A stretch of 64,000 bases of DNA from assembly GCF_001968825.1 (NCBI RefSeq), contig NZ_MIEU01000014.1:186001-250000 (forward strand). Direction: 5' to 3'. Shown here piece by piece: positions 25,060-33,687 of the stretch (position 1 is its first letter; each line of letters begins with the position of its first letter). This DNA is from Tersicoccus sp. Bi-70. Its GTDB lineage: Bacteria; Actinomycetota; Actinomycetes; Actinomycetales; Micrococcaceae. The translations under genes and the position numbers were made by a program. The notes under the pieces are model-generated. The model was not told the origin of the DNA and made no database searches. It worked only from the letters and a program-made list of their open reading frames with translations.

Positions 25060-25401
25060 ATGGCCACCACGTCCGAGACTCCGTCGACCGCATCGGCGTC
25101 GACAGCGCCGTCGAGCCCCGTCCACGGCTACATCAGTGACAAGGACCGGTACCTCGCGCGCCTCAAGCGCATCGAGGGCCAGGCGCGCGGCATCCACCGG
25201 ATGATCGACGAGGACACCTACTGCATCGACATCCTCACCCAGATCAGCGCCCTGACCAGTGCCCTGGAGAATGTCGCCCTGGGCCTGCTCGACGACCACC
25301 TCAAGCACTGCGTCGTGGACGCGGCGAAGGCCGGCGGTCCGGACGCCGAGCAGAAGATCAAGGAAGCGTCCGACGCCATCGCGCGGCTCGTGAAGTCATG
25401 A
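25060..25401 (+). CDS. csoR: Copper-sensing repressor CsoR
   Basis: A 113-residue CsoR/RcnR-family all-helical repressor with a 20-residue Ser/Thr/Ala-rich N-terminal tail. The Cu(I) ligands Cys55, His80 and Cys84 have the exact spacing of known CsoR proteins (25 and 4). RLKRIEGQARGI is the family DNA-binding helix. It follows copB by 20 bases with AAGTAAGGAAG as ribosome site, and the operator upstream of copB implies autoregulation. Confidence 0.95.
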   Translation: MATTSETPSTASASTAPSSPVHGYISDKDRYLARLKRIEGQARGIHRMIDEDTYCIDILTQISALTSALENVALGLLDDHLKHCVVDAAKAGGPDAEQKIKEASDAIARLVKS

Positions 25402-26153
25402 CCGAGCAGGACGTCCTCCCTGAGCTGGCCGACGGGCCGCACGACGGCATCGCCCTCGTCACCGGGGCGAACAGCGGCATCGGCTATCAGATCGCCGACC
25501 AGCTGCTCGACCGCGGCCTGACCGTGTGGGTCGCCGCCCGAGACGAGGTGCGCGGCGTCGACGCCGCCGAGCGGCTCGGCCGCGGCGCCCGCGCGGTGCA
25601 GCTCGACGTCGTCGATCCGGAGTCCGTCGCGCGGGCGGCCGCGACCGTCGGCGACCTGGACGTGCTCGTGAACAACGCGGGCGTCAACCCCGGCGGCGAT
25701 GACCTCGCGTCGACGTCGCTCGACCAGCTCCGGCTCGCCTACGAGACCAACGTCTTCGGCCTGATCACCGTCACGCAGGCGTTCCTGCCCGCCCTGGAAC
25801 GCTCGGCCCACCCGCGCATCGTCAACATCTCCAGCGGCACCGGCTCCCTGACCTGGAACAGCGGGCCCAACCCGCAGTTCGACTGGGAGCGCGTGCGTGG
25901 CGGCGGCCTCGCCTACCGGTCCTCGAAGACCGCGGTCAACGCGGTGACGCTGCTGACGTCGCAGTCCCTCGGCGAGCGTTTCAAGGTCAACGCGCTCGCG
26001 CCCGGCCTGCGCACCACGAACCTGATCCCGGGGATGACGGCGGGCGGCGACCCGGCGGAGGCCGCGACCGGAGCCGTCCGGCTCGCGCTGCTGCCGGACT
26101 CGGGCCCGACCGGCGCCCTGTGGTCCTGGGACGGGACGCGCGCCCCCTGGTGA
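25398..26153 (+). CDS. Short-chain dehydrogenase/reductase
   Basis: A 251-residue classical SDR: TGANSGIG (22-29, NAD(P) binding), NNAG (92-95), catalytic Ser146, Tyr173 and Lys177 (YRSSK). The Arg in VAARDE after beta-2 hints at NADPH preference. It overlaps csoR by four bases, so it is co-transcribed with the copper operon. A copper-linked role is suggested by position but has no mechanistic support. The substrate is unknown. Confidence 0.9.
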   Translation: MTEQDVLPELADGPHDGIALVTGANSGIGYQIADQLLDRGLTVWVAARDEVRGVDAAERLGRGARAVQLDVVDPESVARAAATVGDLDVLVNNAGVNPGGDDLASTSLDQLRLAYETNVFGLITVTQAFLPALERSAHPRIVNISSGTGSLTWNSGPNPQFDWERVRGGGLAYRSSKTAVNAVTLLTSQSLGERFKVNALAPGLRTTNLIPGMTAGGDPAEAATGAVRLALLPDSGPTGALWSWDGTRAPW

Positions 26154-26163
26154 CGCCGGCCGC

Positions 26164-27390
26164 TCAGGCCGACGACGACGGTGTGGACGGGGTCGGTGTG
26201 GACGGGATCGGCGTGGACGTCCCGGCCCGGCCCGGGAGCGGGAAGCGAAGCCGCATGAGTCCGGCCGCGACGGCGGCGGCGAGGACGATGCCGGCGCCCA
26301 CGAGCAGCGCCGTCCGGTAACCGCTGCCGAGCAGCGGCGCGACGATCAACGGGCCCGCCACCTGGCCGACGCCGTAGCCGGCGGTGAGGATCGCCACCGC
26401 GCTGGACACCCCGAGCTGCCGGCCCGTCGCGAGGGACAGCGTCGTGACGCCGATGAAGGTGGCGCCGAACAGCACCGCGGACGCGATCGCGGCGGCCGGG
26501 CTCTCCGAGAGGGCCGGCAGCGCGATGCCGATCGCCTGGAGCAGCAGTGCGCCCGCGATCAGCGTGGGCCGGGAGGCGCGGGAGCTCAGCCGGGACCAGA
26601 GGGCGCTCGAGGGCAGCGACGCGAGCCCGACGATGATCCACACGCCGGCGCTGAGCCAGCCCGGCGCGGTGGCGTGCACGGCGGCGACGAGGAAGGTGCC
26701 GGCGATGATGTACCCCGCCCCCTCGAGGACGTAGGACGCGCTGAGCAGACCGAACAGCCCGAGATGGCGCTCCTGCCGGCCTGCCTGTGCCGCCGGGACG
26801 GCCCGACGCCGGCCGACCTCACCGACGGGCCAGCCGATGGCGAGCAGAACGACGGTCAGGGCCGCCGCCGACCACCAGGCCGTCTGCCAGTCCCCCACCT
26901 GCTGCACGATCGCGACGAGGATCCCGGACAGGGCGATCCCGGCGCCCACGCCGCCGTAGGCCCACCCGACCAGGTGCGCCGCCGAGCGGGCGAGCTGCGT
27001 GAGGATCGTGTTGCCGGCCACCATGAACACCACCGCGCTCGCGACGCCGGCGATCCCACGCAACGCCACCCAGGTGGCGACATCGTGCACGAGGGGCATG
27101 ACGGCCAGGGTGACCACCAGGACGACGCCGCTGATCTGGAGGGCCGGGCGGGAGCGGCTGACGGTCGGCACGAGGATCCCGAGGACCGCCCCGACGAGGT
27201 AGCCGAGGTAATTGCCCGTCGCCAGCAGGCTCGCCTGCTGCGGGGACAACCCGGCCTGCGCCTCCATGAGCGGCAGGATCGGCGTGAAGACGAAGCGGCC
27301 CACCCCCATCGCCGCGGCCAGCACGGCGGCCGTCCGGAGGGCGACCGACCAGCCGGGCTGCGTGCTGCGTTCTTCCACCGGGATGGCCAT
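26164..27390 (-). CDS. YbfB/YjiJ-family MFS transporter
   Basis: A 408-residue, twelve-helix major facilitator protein of the YbfB/YjiJ group. Family marks are GVGRFVFTPILPLM in helix 1, LLATGNYLGYLVGA, GVASAVVFMVAGN and, in the second half, TAGYGVGQVAGPLI. The substrate is unknown. The C-terminal tail is a Thr/Pro/Ser repeat from a 15-base tandem repeat (about 26178-26222). I use ATG 27390, with GGAG nine bases upstream; ATG 27417 is possible. It converges with the SDR gene. Confidence 0.88.
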   Translation of the reverse strand: MAIPVEERSTQPGWSVALRTAAVLAAAMGVGRFVFTPILPLMEAQAGLSPQQASLLATGNYLGYLVGAVLGILVPTVSRSRPALQISGVVLVVTLAVMPLVHDVATWVALRGIAGVASAVVFMVAGNTILTQLARSAAHLVGWAYGGVGAGIALSGILVAIVQQVGDWQTAWWSAAALTVVLLAIGWPVGEVGRRRAVPAAQAGRQERHLGLFGLLSASYVLEGAGYIIAGTFLVAAVHATAPGWLSAGVWIIVGLASLPSSALWSRLSSRASRPTLIAGALLLQAIGIALPALSESPAAAIASAVLFGATFIGVTTLSLATGRQLGVSSAVAILTAGYGVGQVAGPLIVAPLLGSGYRTALLVGAGIVLAAAVAAGLMRLRFPLPGRAGTSTPIPSTPTPSTPSSSA

Positions 27391-27549
27391 CGCCTCTTTC
27401 TCCGTGAACCCGATCATCCGGGCACGGCAACGGTTCGACAGGGAGAGGTCACGCCGCCGGCCACGTCGGCACCTGCCGACCGTGAGCGGTTCGGCTCGGG
27501 ACGTCGACCGGCCGTCACGGTGATGGGGTGTTCGGTTCGACCGTCGAGG

Positions 27550-27625
27550 TGGTGGGCCCCGTGGGGCTCGAACCCACGACCCGCGGATTAAAAGTCCGAT
27601 GCTCTGCCAACTGAGCTAGAGGCCC
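27550..27625 (-). tRNA. tRNA-Lys (anticodon TTT)
   Basis: The minus strand folds as a complete cloverleaf: acceptor GGGCCTC/GGGGCCC, D arm with AGCTCAGTTGG, anticodon loop CTTTTAA (TTT), and T arm with GGTTCGAGCCC. The discriminator is A (27553) and CCA is encoded (27552-27550). It sits alone between the MFS and 5-oxoprolinase operons. Confidence 0.97.
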
Positions 27626-27692
27626 CTGCCCGCGAGCGGGCTGCCTCCACGGTAGCGCATGACGACGGCATCATCGGCAGGTGCAGCGACCG

Positions 27693-28133
27693 TCAGTCCG
27701 GCGGTGCGACCGCCAGCAGGAGCAGCGCGAGCAGCGCTTCCCCGTAGGCCTCGGAGGCGGTGGCACCGGTGAAGGCGCGGTCCTCGCCACGCAACCGGGC
27801 GCGGACGGTGAACCGCCCGTCCTCGTCGGCCGTCAACGACCGGAATCCGTCCCGCAGCAGGTCCCGCAGCTGGCCCTCGGCCGGGAGCCACAGTGCGTCC
27901 TGCAGGTCCACCGAGTCCAGCGCCCACTCGGTGGTGCCGTTGAAGCCGAGGATGGTGCCGGTCGGGTACTCGTGCGCCTCGATGGTCATGTCGCTGACCG
28001 TGTAGACGTCCTTGCGGTCCTCGTCCGGCACCAGCCGGGACTGCTCCGGGTCCAGGACGAACCGGTCCCCCGGCTCCGGGGTCCAGCGCAGTCCCGCGGT
28101 GCGCAGCGCCCGGGCCAGCTCGGTGGGAATCAT
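27693..28133 (-). CDS. Conserved actinobacterial protein of unknown function
   Basis: A 146-residue soluble, acidic protein. Visible blocks are LARALRTAGLRWTPEPGDRF, VYTVSDMTIEAHEYPTG, ILGFNGTTEWALDS and, at the end, TASEAYGEALLALLLLA. I know similar proteins from Micrococcaceae as hypotheticals; no catalytic motif is evident. It starts 15 bases after the PxpBC stop with GGAGG upstream, so it is the last gene of that operon here, although this may be chance adjacency. Confidence 0.75.
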   Translation of the reverse strand: MIPTELARALRTAGLRWTPEPGDRFVLDPEQSRLVPDEDRKDVYTVSDMTIEAHEYPTGTILGFNGTTEWALDSVDLQDALWLPAEGQLRDLLRDGFRSLTADEDGRFTVRARLRGEDRAFTGATASEAYGEALLALLLLAVAPPD

Positions 28134-28148
28134 CGCGGTGGGCCTCCG

Positions 28149-29939
28149 TCAGCGGCGGAACAGCGAGCCGACGGCCCGCTCGATCCGGTTGACCGAACCC
28201 TGCAGCCCGGCCCCGACCCGCAGCGCGCCGTCGGTGAACCGCAGCCCCTGGCCGGGCCGCAGCTGGGCCAGGACGTCGAGGTCCGCGTCGACGACGACGG
28301 CGATGACGGGGTAGCCGCCGGTGACGGGGTGGTCGGCCAGGAAGATCGTCGGCAGCCCGGATGGAGGCACCTGGAGCGACCCGGTGACCATGCCCTCGCT
28401 CGGCAGCTCGTCCTCGCGCACCCGGGTCAGGGCCGGTCCGTCGAGCCGGGTCCCGACCCGGTTCGAGTCGCCGGTCACCGTCCAGCGTTCGTCCATCAGT
28501 GCCTGCCACGCCGCGTCGTCGAACCAGTCCCGCCGGGGACCGGGCCGCACGCGGACGACGGCGTCGCCCTCCTCCGCCGGCCGCGGCCGGAGCGGGCGCC
28601 TCGGCCGGGCGAGCGTGAGCCGGGTCCGGCCGACGGCCAGTTCGTCGCCGGTGGCCAGCGGCCTCGGCCCGAGACCGGAGAGCAGATCGGCGCTGGCCGA
28701 GCCGAGCACGGGCGTCGCCTCGATGCCGCCCTGGAAGGCCAGGTAGTAGCGCATGCCGGTGACCGCGGGGCCGATGTCGAGCAGCCCGCCCGCGGGGATC
28801 GTCAGCGACCGGTTGGCCGAGACCGGCTCGGCGTTGACGCGCACCGGGCCGTCCGCTCCGGTGACCGCGCACAGCAGTTCCGCGTGGGCGCGCAGCTGCA
28901 GGCCGCCCTGGAGCACCTCGAGCAGCGGGGTGCCGGGGTCGTTGCCGACCAGGGCGGTGGCCACGGCGGCGGCGTGCCGGTCCAGCGCGCCGGCCGGGCT
29001 GACACCGAGGTCGGCCTGCCCCGCGCGTCCGGCGTCCTGGATGAGCGTCTGCGGGCCGGCCTGCAGCACGGTGAGCTTCCGCACCGCGGCGCCGGCCCGT
29101 CCTGCGGCGGTGGCACGCGTGACCGGCGAGGCGCCGGCAAGCGGTCCGATCGGTGCCTCGGTGGCGGTCGCGGTATCAGTGCTGGTGGCGGCGGCGGCCA
29201 CCACGAAGCGCACCGTGTCGCCGGGCCCGACGGCGGCGGGCGGCTGCGCACCGGCGTCCCACATCGGGTGGTCCGTGCTGCCGATCAGCCGCCATCCGCC
29301 GGGCGAGGCCGCCGGGTAGACGGCGCTGAAGCCGTCGGCGAGCGCGACGGAGCCCGGCCGCACGCGCGTCCGCGGGGTGGGCAGCCGCCGGACGGTCAGA
29401 CCGTGACCCCCGGAGGCGGACTCGGCATCGGGGGACCCGGCGGCATCCGCCGGCAGCAGGTATCCGAAGCCGGGTGCGAAGCCCATGAACCCCACGCGCC
29501 ACACGGTGCCGGTGTGCCGGGCGATCACCTCGTCGACGTCGACGCCGAGCTCGGCGGCGACGTCGGCCAGGTCGGGCCCGTCGTAACGCACGGGAACGCT
29601 GATCTCGCGGCCCGCGTCGGTGGTCGCGGACACGTCCACCTCAGGACCCGCCGATCCGAGGACGCCGGCGAGCCACGTGCGGGCCCCGGGCAGGTCGGCC
29701 GGGGTCGCGACGATGACGAGCAGGGTCCGGGCGGCCGGAACGAGGTCCACGACGGCGTCGGGTCGGCGCGCCTGCAAGCGGGCGCGCAGGCGGAGTACGG
29801 CGGCATTGTCGGCGAGCTCGACCAGCAGGGCCCGGTCGCCGTCGGGCAGTACCCGCACGGAGGGATCCGACGAGGGTGCTGCCGAGGCCGGAGCCGACGA
29901 CGGGGTGGACGAGAGCGCCGACGGACGGGTCCCACTCAT
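28149..29939 (-). CDS. pxpBC: 5-oxoprolinase subunits B and C fused (PxpB-PxpC)
   Basis: A 596-residue fusion. After a Ser/Pro/Ala-rich tail (1-28), residues about 30-270 are PxpB/KipI-like (VGFMGFAPGFGYL, RVRPGSVALA, GGWRLIGSTDHPMWD). A linker is followed by PxpC/KipA from about 300 (KLTVLQAGPQTLIQDAGRAG, GVSPAGALDRHA, SNRVGTRLDGP). In most bacteria these are separate genes. With PxpA they form the ATP-dependent 5-oxoprolinase that opens pyroglutamate to glutamate. The ATG overlaps the pxpA stop by four bases. Related proteins also occur in urea-amidolyase-type systems, so the substrate could differ. Confidence 0.92.
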   Translation of the reverse strand: MSGTRPSALSSTPSSAPASAAPSSDPSVRVLPDGDRALLVELADNAAVLRLRARLQARRPDAVVDLVPAARTLLVIVATPADLPGARTWLAGVLGSAGPEVDVSATTDAGREISVPVRYDGPDLADVAAELGVDVDEVIARHTGTVWRVGFMGFAPGFGYLLPADAAGSPDAESASGGHGLTVRRLPTPRTRVRPGSVALADGFSAVYPAASPGGWRLIGSTDHPMWDAGAQPPAAVGPGDTVRFVVAAAATSTDTATATEAPIGPLAGASPVTRATAAGRAGAAVRKLTVLQAGPQTLIQDAGRAGQADLGVSPAGALDRHAAAVATALVGNDPGTPLLEVLQGGLQLRAHAELLCAVTGADGPVRVNAEPVSANRSLTIPAGGLLDIGPAVTGMRYYLAFQGGIEATPVLGSASADLLSGLGPRPLATGDELAVGRTRLTLARPRRPLRPRPAEEGDAVVRVRPGPRRDWFDDAAWQALMDERWTVTGDSNRVGTRLDGPALTRVREDELPSEGMVTGSLQVPPSGLPTIFLADHPVTGGYPVIAVVVDADLDVLAQLRPGQGLRFTDGALRVGAGLQGSVNRIERAVGSLFRR

Positions 29940-30685
29940 GCGAACGCCCCCAGTTCGATGCCGGCACCGGTCAGCGCCTTCCGGACGGCGTCGGCCATCG
30001 CGACCGCGCCCGGGGTGTCGCCGTGCACGCACAGGGAACGGGGCCGGACCTCGGTGACGGTGCCGTCCACGGCGGTCACGTGCCCGTCGCGCGCCATCAC
30101 GACGGCGCGCTCGGCGATCTCCTCGACGTCGTGCAGCACGGCGCCCTCCTCCCGGCGGGAGACCAGAGCACCGCCGGGCGTGTACGCGCGGTCCACGAAG
30201 GCCTCGCGCACGAACGGGTGCCTCTCCTCGGCGCAGACCGCCTCGATCACCGAGGCCGGCAGCCCGAGGATCGGCAGGGCGGGGTCGGCCAGACGGACGC
30301 CGGCCACCACCGCGCGGGCCTGGGACTCGTCAACGGCGATCGTGTTGTAGAGCGCGCCGTGCGGCTTGACGTAGCGGACGGCGGTCCCGGTCGCGCGGGC
30401 GATCCCGTCCAGGGCGGCCAGCTGGTAGAGCACGTCCGCGGTCAGCTCGTCGGGGGCGACGTCCATCCGGCGCCGCCCGAAACCGGCCAGGTCCCGGTAG
30501 GCGACGTGCGCCCCCACCGTGACGCCGTGCTCGCCGGCGAGGCGGCAGGACCGCAGCATGGTCATCGGGTCCCCGGCATGGAAGCCGCAGGCGACGTTGA
30601 CGCTGGTGACGAGCGAGAACATCGCCTCGTCGTCCCCCATCGTCCACGCGCCGAAGGACTCGCCGAGATCGCAGTTCAGGTCCAT
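29936..30685 (-). CDS. pxpA: 5-oxoprolinase subunit A (LamB/YcsF family)
   Basis: A 249-residue LamB/YcsF-family protein, full length. It opens with the family signature DLNCDLGESFGAW and carries SVNVACGFHAGDP, VGAHVAYRDLAGFGRR, VKPHGALYN and SLCVHGDTPGAV. It is cytosolic and works with PxpBC to convert 5-oxoproline to glutamate using ATP. AGGAGG lies six bases before the ATG. It is second in the DUF2848-pxpA-pxpBC operon. Confidence 0.95.
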   Translation of the reverse strand: MDLNCDLGESFGAWTMGDDEAMFSLVTSVNVACGFHAGDPMTMLRSCRLAGEHGVTVGAHVAYRDLAGFGRRRMDVAPDELTADVLYQLAALDGIARATGTAVRYVKPHGALYNTIAVDESQARAVVAGVRLADPALPILGLPASVIEAVCAEERHPFVREAFVDRAYTPGGALVSRREEGAVLHDVEEIAERAVVMARDGHVTAVDGTVTEVRPRSLCVHGDTPGAVAMADAVRKALTGAGIELGAFA

Positions 30686-30744
30686 CGCACCTCCTGACGA
30701 GGGTGGCCGGTCGTCCCTCATTATGAGCACACGACCGGCGCGCG

Positions 30745-31422
30745 TCAGCCGATCGGCTCGGGCAGCGGCTCGACGGCGTAGGCGAGGCCGATGGTGGCCC
30801 CGGTGGTCGGATCGCCGATCTCGACCTCCCAGCGGTCGGCGAACTGGTCGACGCCCTGCTTCATCGTGATGGTGCCGGAGATCAGCACGGTGCCCGGCGT
30901 GTCCAGGCCCCGCTCGGCGAGCACACCGAGCCAGTGGTCCGGGTCGAGCAGCGCGCCGAGCGTGCCGTCCTGGATGAGCGCCCGGTCCTCCCCCACCCAC
31001 GCCTTGAGGGTTAGCGCGTCGAGGTGGTCGCGGACGTCGTCCAGCCGCCACGCGTCGGTGGCGATGACGTCCGGGGAGGCGTTCTTGCTCCACGCGACGC
31101 CGTGCACCTCGAGGTTGCGGTCGGTGTGGTCGCAGGCCGCGGTGAGCAGGACGCCGGACTCGGTGATGATCAGCGCCCACTCGGCCTCGCCGGAGGTCTT
31201 CGCGTGCTGGACCTGGACGACGTCGGTCTGCTGGGCGAGGTAGGGAGCGATGGGGTACATGGTCGGGATGGTGTCCGGCCCGGGCACGCCGAGCTCGGCC
31301 AGCTCCTCGATGTGAGCCCGCACCTCGGCCTGGTCGCGGCCGGCGTACCCGGCGTTGAGCAGGCGGGTCACGGCAACGGTCTCGGTGGTGCCGTCGGGAA
31401 GGGCGAAGGTCAGGGTGGTCAT
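30745..31422 (-). CDS. DUF2848 protein
   Basis: A 225-residue DUF2848 protein, thought to have a fumarylacetoacetate-hydrolase-like fold. Visible blocks are NAGYAGRDQAEVRAHIEEL, PTMYPIAPYLAQQTD, SGEAEWALI, SDVIA-type SPDVIATDAW and ISGTITMKQG; Glu/Asp/Lys in these could bind a metal and substrate. It is the first gene of the operon leading into pxpA, so it probably acts in the same route, perhaps on a C-C or lactam-type intermediate. GAGGAG lies before the ATG. A GntR-type operator lies about 100 bases upstream. Confidence 0.85.
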   Translation of the reverse strand: MTTLTFALPDGTTETVAVTRLLNAGYAGRDQAEVRAHIEELAELGVPGPDTIPTMYPIAPYLAQQTDVVQVQHAKTSGEAEWALIITESGVLLTAACDHTDRNLEVHGVAWSKNASPDVIATDAWRLDDVRDHLDALTLKAWVGEDRALIQDGTLGALLDPDHWLGVLAERGLDTPGTVLISGTITMKQGVDQFADRWEVEIGDPTTGATIGLAYAVEPLPEPIG

Positions 31423-31522
31423 CGGGGCTCCTCATGTGTCGGCGGTGTGTCGGTGTGCAACAGGGAGGTCAAGTCTCGCGACGACGCCGCCGCAGGTCTG
31501 GTCAGCACGTCGCTGTATGCCT

Positions 31523-31538
31523 AATGTATACAACACGT
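31523..31538. promoter_or_regulatory. GntR/FadR-type operator between DUF2848 and MHS transporter genes
   Basis: The palindrome TGTATACA (31525-31532) lies within ATGTATACAACACG. The same 14 bases occur at 33658-33671 beside the GntR gene. It is 38 bases before the transporter ATG and about 100 bases before DUF2848, so one site could control both divergent units. Confidence 0.75.
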
Positions 31539-31570
31539 CATTCCCCGCGCACCGTTACCGAGGAGAATCC

Positions 31571-32926
31571 ATGACCCCCGACCGCCCGGTCTCCCCCGAC
31601 GAGGCCATCGACCGCCGAGGCCTGTACAAGGCGTTCGTCGCCAGCCTCACCGGCACATCGCTGGAGTGGTACGACTTCGCCGTCTACTCCGCCGCCTCCG
31701 CCCTGGTCTTCCCCATCCTGTTCTTCCCGTCGACGGACCAGTTCACGTCGACGCTGCTGGCCTTCAGCACGTACGCCGTCGGCTACGTCTCCCGGCCCGT
31801 CGGCGGGGTGGTGTTCGGCCGGCTCGGTGACATCATCGGCCGCAAGCGCGTCCTCGTCATCACCCTCCTGCTGATCGGCATCTCGACCTTCCTGATCGGC
31901 GTGCTGCCGACCTATGTCGACATCGGCGGCACCGCCGCCCTGCTGCTCGTGGTGCTGCGCTTCGCGCAGGGCGTGGGCGTGGGCGGCGAGTGGGGCGGCG
32001 CCGTCCTGCTCTCCAGCGAGTTCGGCGACCCGAAGCGGCGCGGCTTCTGGGCGTCCGCCGCGCAGATCGGCCCCCCGGCCGGCAACCTGCTCGCCAACGG
32101 CGCGCTGGCCGTGCTCACGGCGTCCCTCCCGTCCGACGCGTTCCTCGAGTGGGGCTGGCGCGTGGCGTTCCTGCTCTCCGCCCTGCTGGTCGCGTTCGGT
32201 CTGTGGATCCGGCTCAAGCTCGAGGACACCCCCGTGTTCAAGGCGCTCGAGTCCCGCGGCGACCGCTCCGAGTCGCCCGTGCGGGAGGTCTTCGCCACCC
32301 AGCTGCGGCCGCTGATCTCCGGCATCCTCTCCCGGCTCGGGCCCGACGTGCTCTACGCGCTGCTGACGGTGTTCAGCCTGACGTACGCGGTGCAGCACCT
32401 GAACCTGTCCCGCAACGCGGCCCTCGTGGCCGTGCTGGTCGGCTCGGCGTTCCAGCTGGTGACGATCCCGCTGGCCGGCTGGCTCTCGGACCGGGTCTCG
32501 CGGCGGGCGCTGTACGCCGTGGCCGCCGCCGGCACCGCCGTCTTCAGCTTCCTGTTCTTCGTCATCCTCCAACCCGGCGCCCAGGGGCTGCTCATCGTCG
32601 CTCTCATCATCGGGCTGACGTTCCACTCGTTCATGTACGGCCCGCAGGCCGCGTACGTGATCGAGCAGTTCCACCCGCGGCTGCGCTACACCGGCGCCTC
32701 GCTCGCCTACACGATCGCCGGCGTGTTCGGCGGGGCGGTGGCGCCCCTGATGTTCACGCTCGTCTCGTCGAACGGCGCCGTGTGGTGGCCGGTCGCGCTC
32801 TACGTGGCAGTGGCGTGCGTGCTCACCCTGATCGGCCTGGCGATGGGTCGGCCGGCGAATCACGACGAGGACGACCAGTACCTGCGCCAGTACGCGGCCG
32901 ATCACCAGAACTCCCCCAGCCTGTGA
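31571..32926 (+). CDS. MFS transporter, metabolite:H+ symporter (MHS) family
   Basis: A 451-residue MFS protein with twelve helices. MHS/ShiA-like features are LTGTSLEWYDFAVYSAASAL near the N-terminus, GRLGDIIGRKRVL in loop 2-3, RFAQGVGVGGEWGGAVLL in helix 4, and WLSDRVSRR in loop 8-9. MHS proteins import organic acids and similar solutes such as shikimate, alpha-ketoglutarate or proline/betaine. AGGAG is five bases before the ATG. The shared GntR site makes it the likely importer for the neighbouring pathway. Confidence 0.92.
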   Translation: MTPDRPVSPDEAIDRRGLYKAFVASLTGTSLEWYDFAVYSAASALVFPILFFPSTDQFTSTLLAFSTYAVGYVSRPVGGVVFGRLGDIIGRKRVLVITLLLIGISTFLIGVLPTYVDIGGTAALLLVVLRFAQGVGVGGEWGGAVLLSSEFGDPKRRGFWASAAQIGPPAGNLLANGALAVLTASLPSDAFLEWGWRVAFLLSALLVAFGLWIRLKLEDTPVFKALESRGDRSESPVREVFATQLRPLISGILSRLGPDVLYALLTVFSLTYAVQHLNLSRNAALVAVLVGSAFQLVTIPLAGWLSDRVSRRALYAVAAAGTAVFSFLFFVILQPGAQGLLIVALIIGLTFHSFMYGPQAAYVIEQFHPRLRYTGASLAYTIAGVFGGAVAPLMFTLVSSNGAVWWPVALYVAVACVLTLIGLAMGRPANHDEDDQYLRQYAADHQNSPSL

Positions 32927-32980
32927 GTCCCGCCGCGACCCCGGCCCTGGCGAGTGGCCGACGCCGTCGCTCGTGATCCG

Positions 32981-33025
32981 CGCGTGTTGCTCGGCGGCTG
33001 GTCCTCAGCCGCCGAGCAACACGCG
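32981..33025. terminator. Perfect 20-bp hairpin between convergent genes, overlapping the gntR stop
   Basis: The arms 32981-33000 and 33006-33025 are fully complementary around a five-base loop (gtcct). The right arm encodes the last residues of the GntR protein (RVLLGG) and the stop codon starts in the loop. It separates the convergent MHS and gntR genes and is a likely bidirectional terminator, though it lacks a T-run. Confidence 0.85.
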
Positions 33026-33652
33026 TTCGGTGACCCGCAGGTGCTCGGTGATCGCGGCGGTCGCCGCCTCGTCGTCGCCCGCCGCGAGAGCCGCCAGGAT
33101 CGCCCGGTGCTCGGCGACCACCTGGCGCTGCCGCTCCGGGGACCGGAAGAGGGCCTCCACGCCGATCACGATCTGACGGGAGCGCAGTCGGGCGTAGGTG
33201 GCCGAGAGCAGCCCGTTGCCGACGGCGTCGATCAGCGACTGGTGGAAGGCGCGGTCCAGGTCGATGAACGCCCGCTCGTCCCCGCCGTCGGCCAGGGACT
33301 CCTGCGCGGCGAGCACCTCGTCCATGGCGGCGACCGGCGCGGTGTCGGCGTGCATGGTGCTCAGCGCGGACTGGCACTCGAGCATGGCGCGCACCTGCAT
33401 GAGGTCGTGGATCTGCTGCCGGCCGATCACCGGCACGCGGGCGCCGCGCTGCGGGATCATCTCGACCAGCCCGTCCGCGACGAGCAGCAGGAGCGCCTCA
33501 CGCACGGGCGTGCGGGAGACGCCGATGGACGCGGCCAGTTCGGTCTCGTTCAGGAAGGTGCCCTGCCGGGCGGGGTCGGAGAGGACCTCGTCGCGCAGGT
33601 ACGCGTAGGCACGTTCCCGACCGGACGTGGCCGCAGGGGCACCATCTCGCAT
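33005..33652 (-). CDS. GntR-family transcriptional regulator, FadR/FCD type
   Basis: A 215-residue regulator. The N-terminal winged helix-turn-helix contains FLNETELAASIGVSRTPVREALLLLVADGLVE (about 34-64; the recognition helix has SRTPVREAL). A C-terminal all-helical FCD ligand domain has RAMLECQSA, DRAFHQSLIDAVGN and EHRAILAALAAGD, with Asp/His metal-ligand candidates. The TGTATACA site begins seven bases before its ATG and contains the likely -10 TATACA, so it is probably leaderless and autorepressed. It probably also controls the nitrilase, MHS and DUF2848-pxp genes. Confidence 0.92.
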   Translation of the reverse strand: MRDGAPAATSGRERAYAYLRDEVLSDPARQGTFLNETELAASIGVSRTPVREALLLLVADGLVEMIPQRGARVPVIGRQQIHDLMQVRAMLECQSALSTMHADTAPVAAMDEVLAAQESLADGGDERAFIDLDRAFHQSLIDAVGNGLLSATYARLRSRQIVIGVEALFRSPERQRQVVAEHRAILAALAAGDDEAATAAITEHLRVTERVLLGG

Positions 33653-33656
33653 ACCT

Positions 33657-33672
33657 TATGTATACAACACGA
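33657..33672. promoter_or_regulatory. GntR/FadR-type operator between gntR and nitrilase genes
   Basis: TGTATACA (33659-33666) within ATGTATACAACACG (33658-33671) is identical to the site at 31523-31538. It overlaps the gntR -10 region on the minus strand and lies 21 bases before the nitrilase-family start on the plus strand. Confidence 0.78.
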
Positions 33673-33687
33673 GGAGGACACGTCTCG

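Noticed and set aside
22829-25308. Very long open frames antisense to copB
   Set aside because: Typical of high-GC third-codon-position bias; low-complexity His/Gly/Arg text, no motifs or ribosome site, while the plus strand has a full P-type ATPase.
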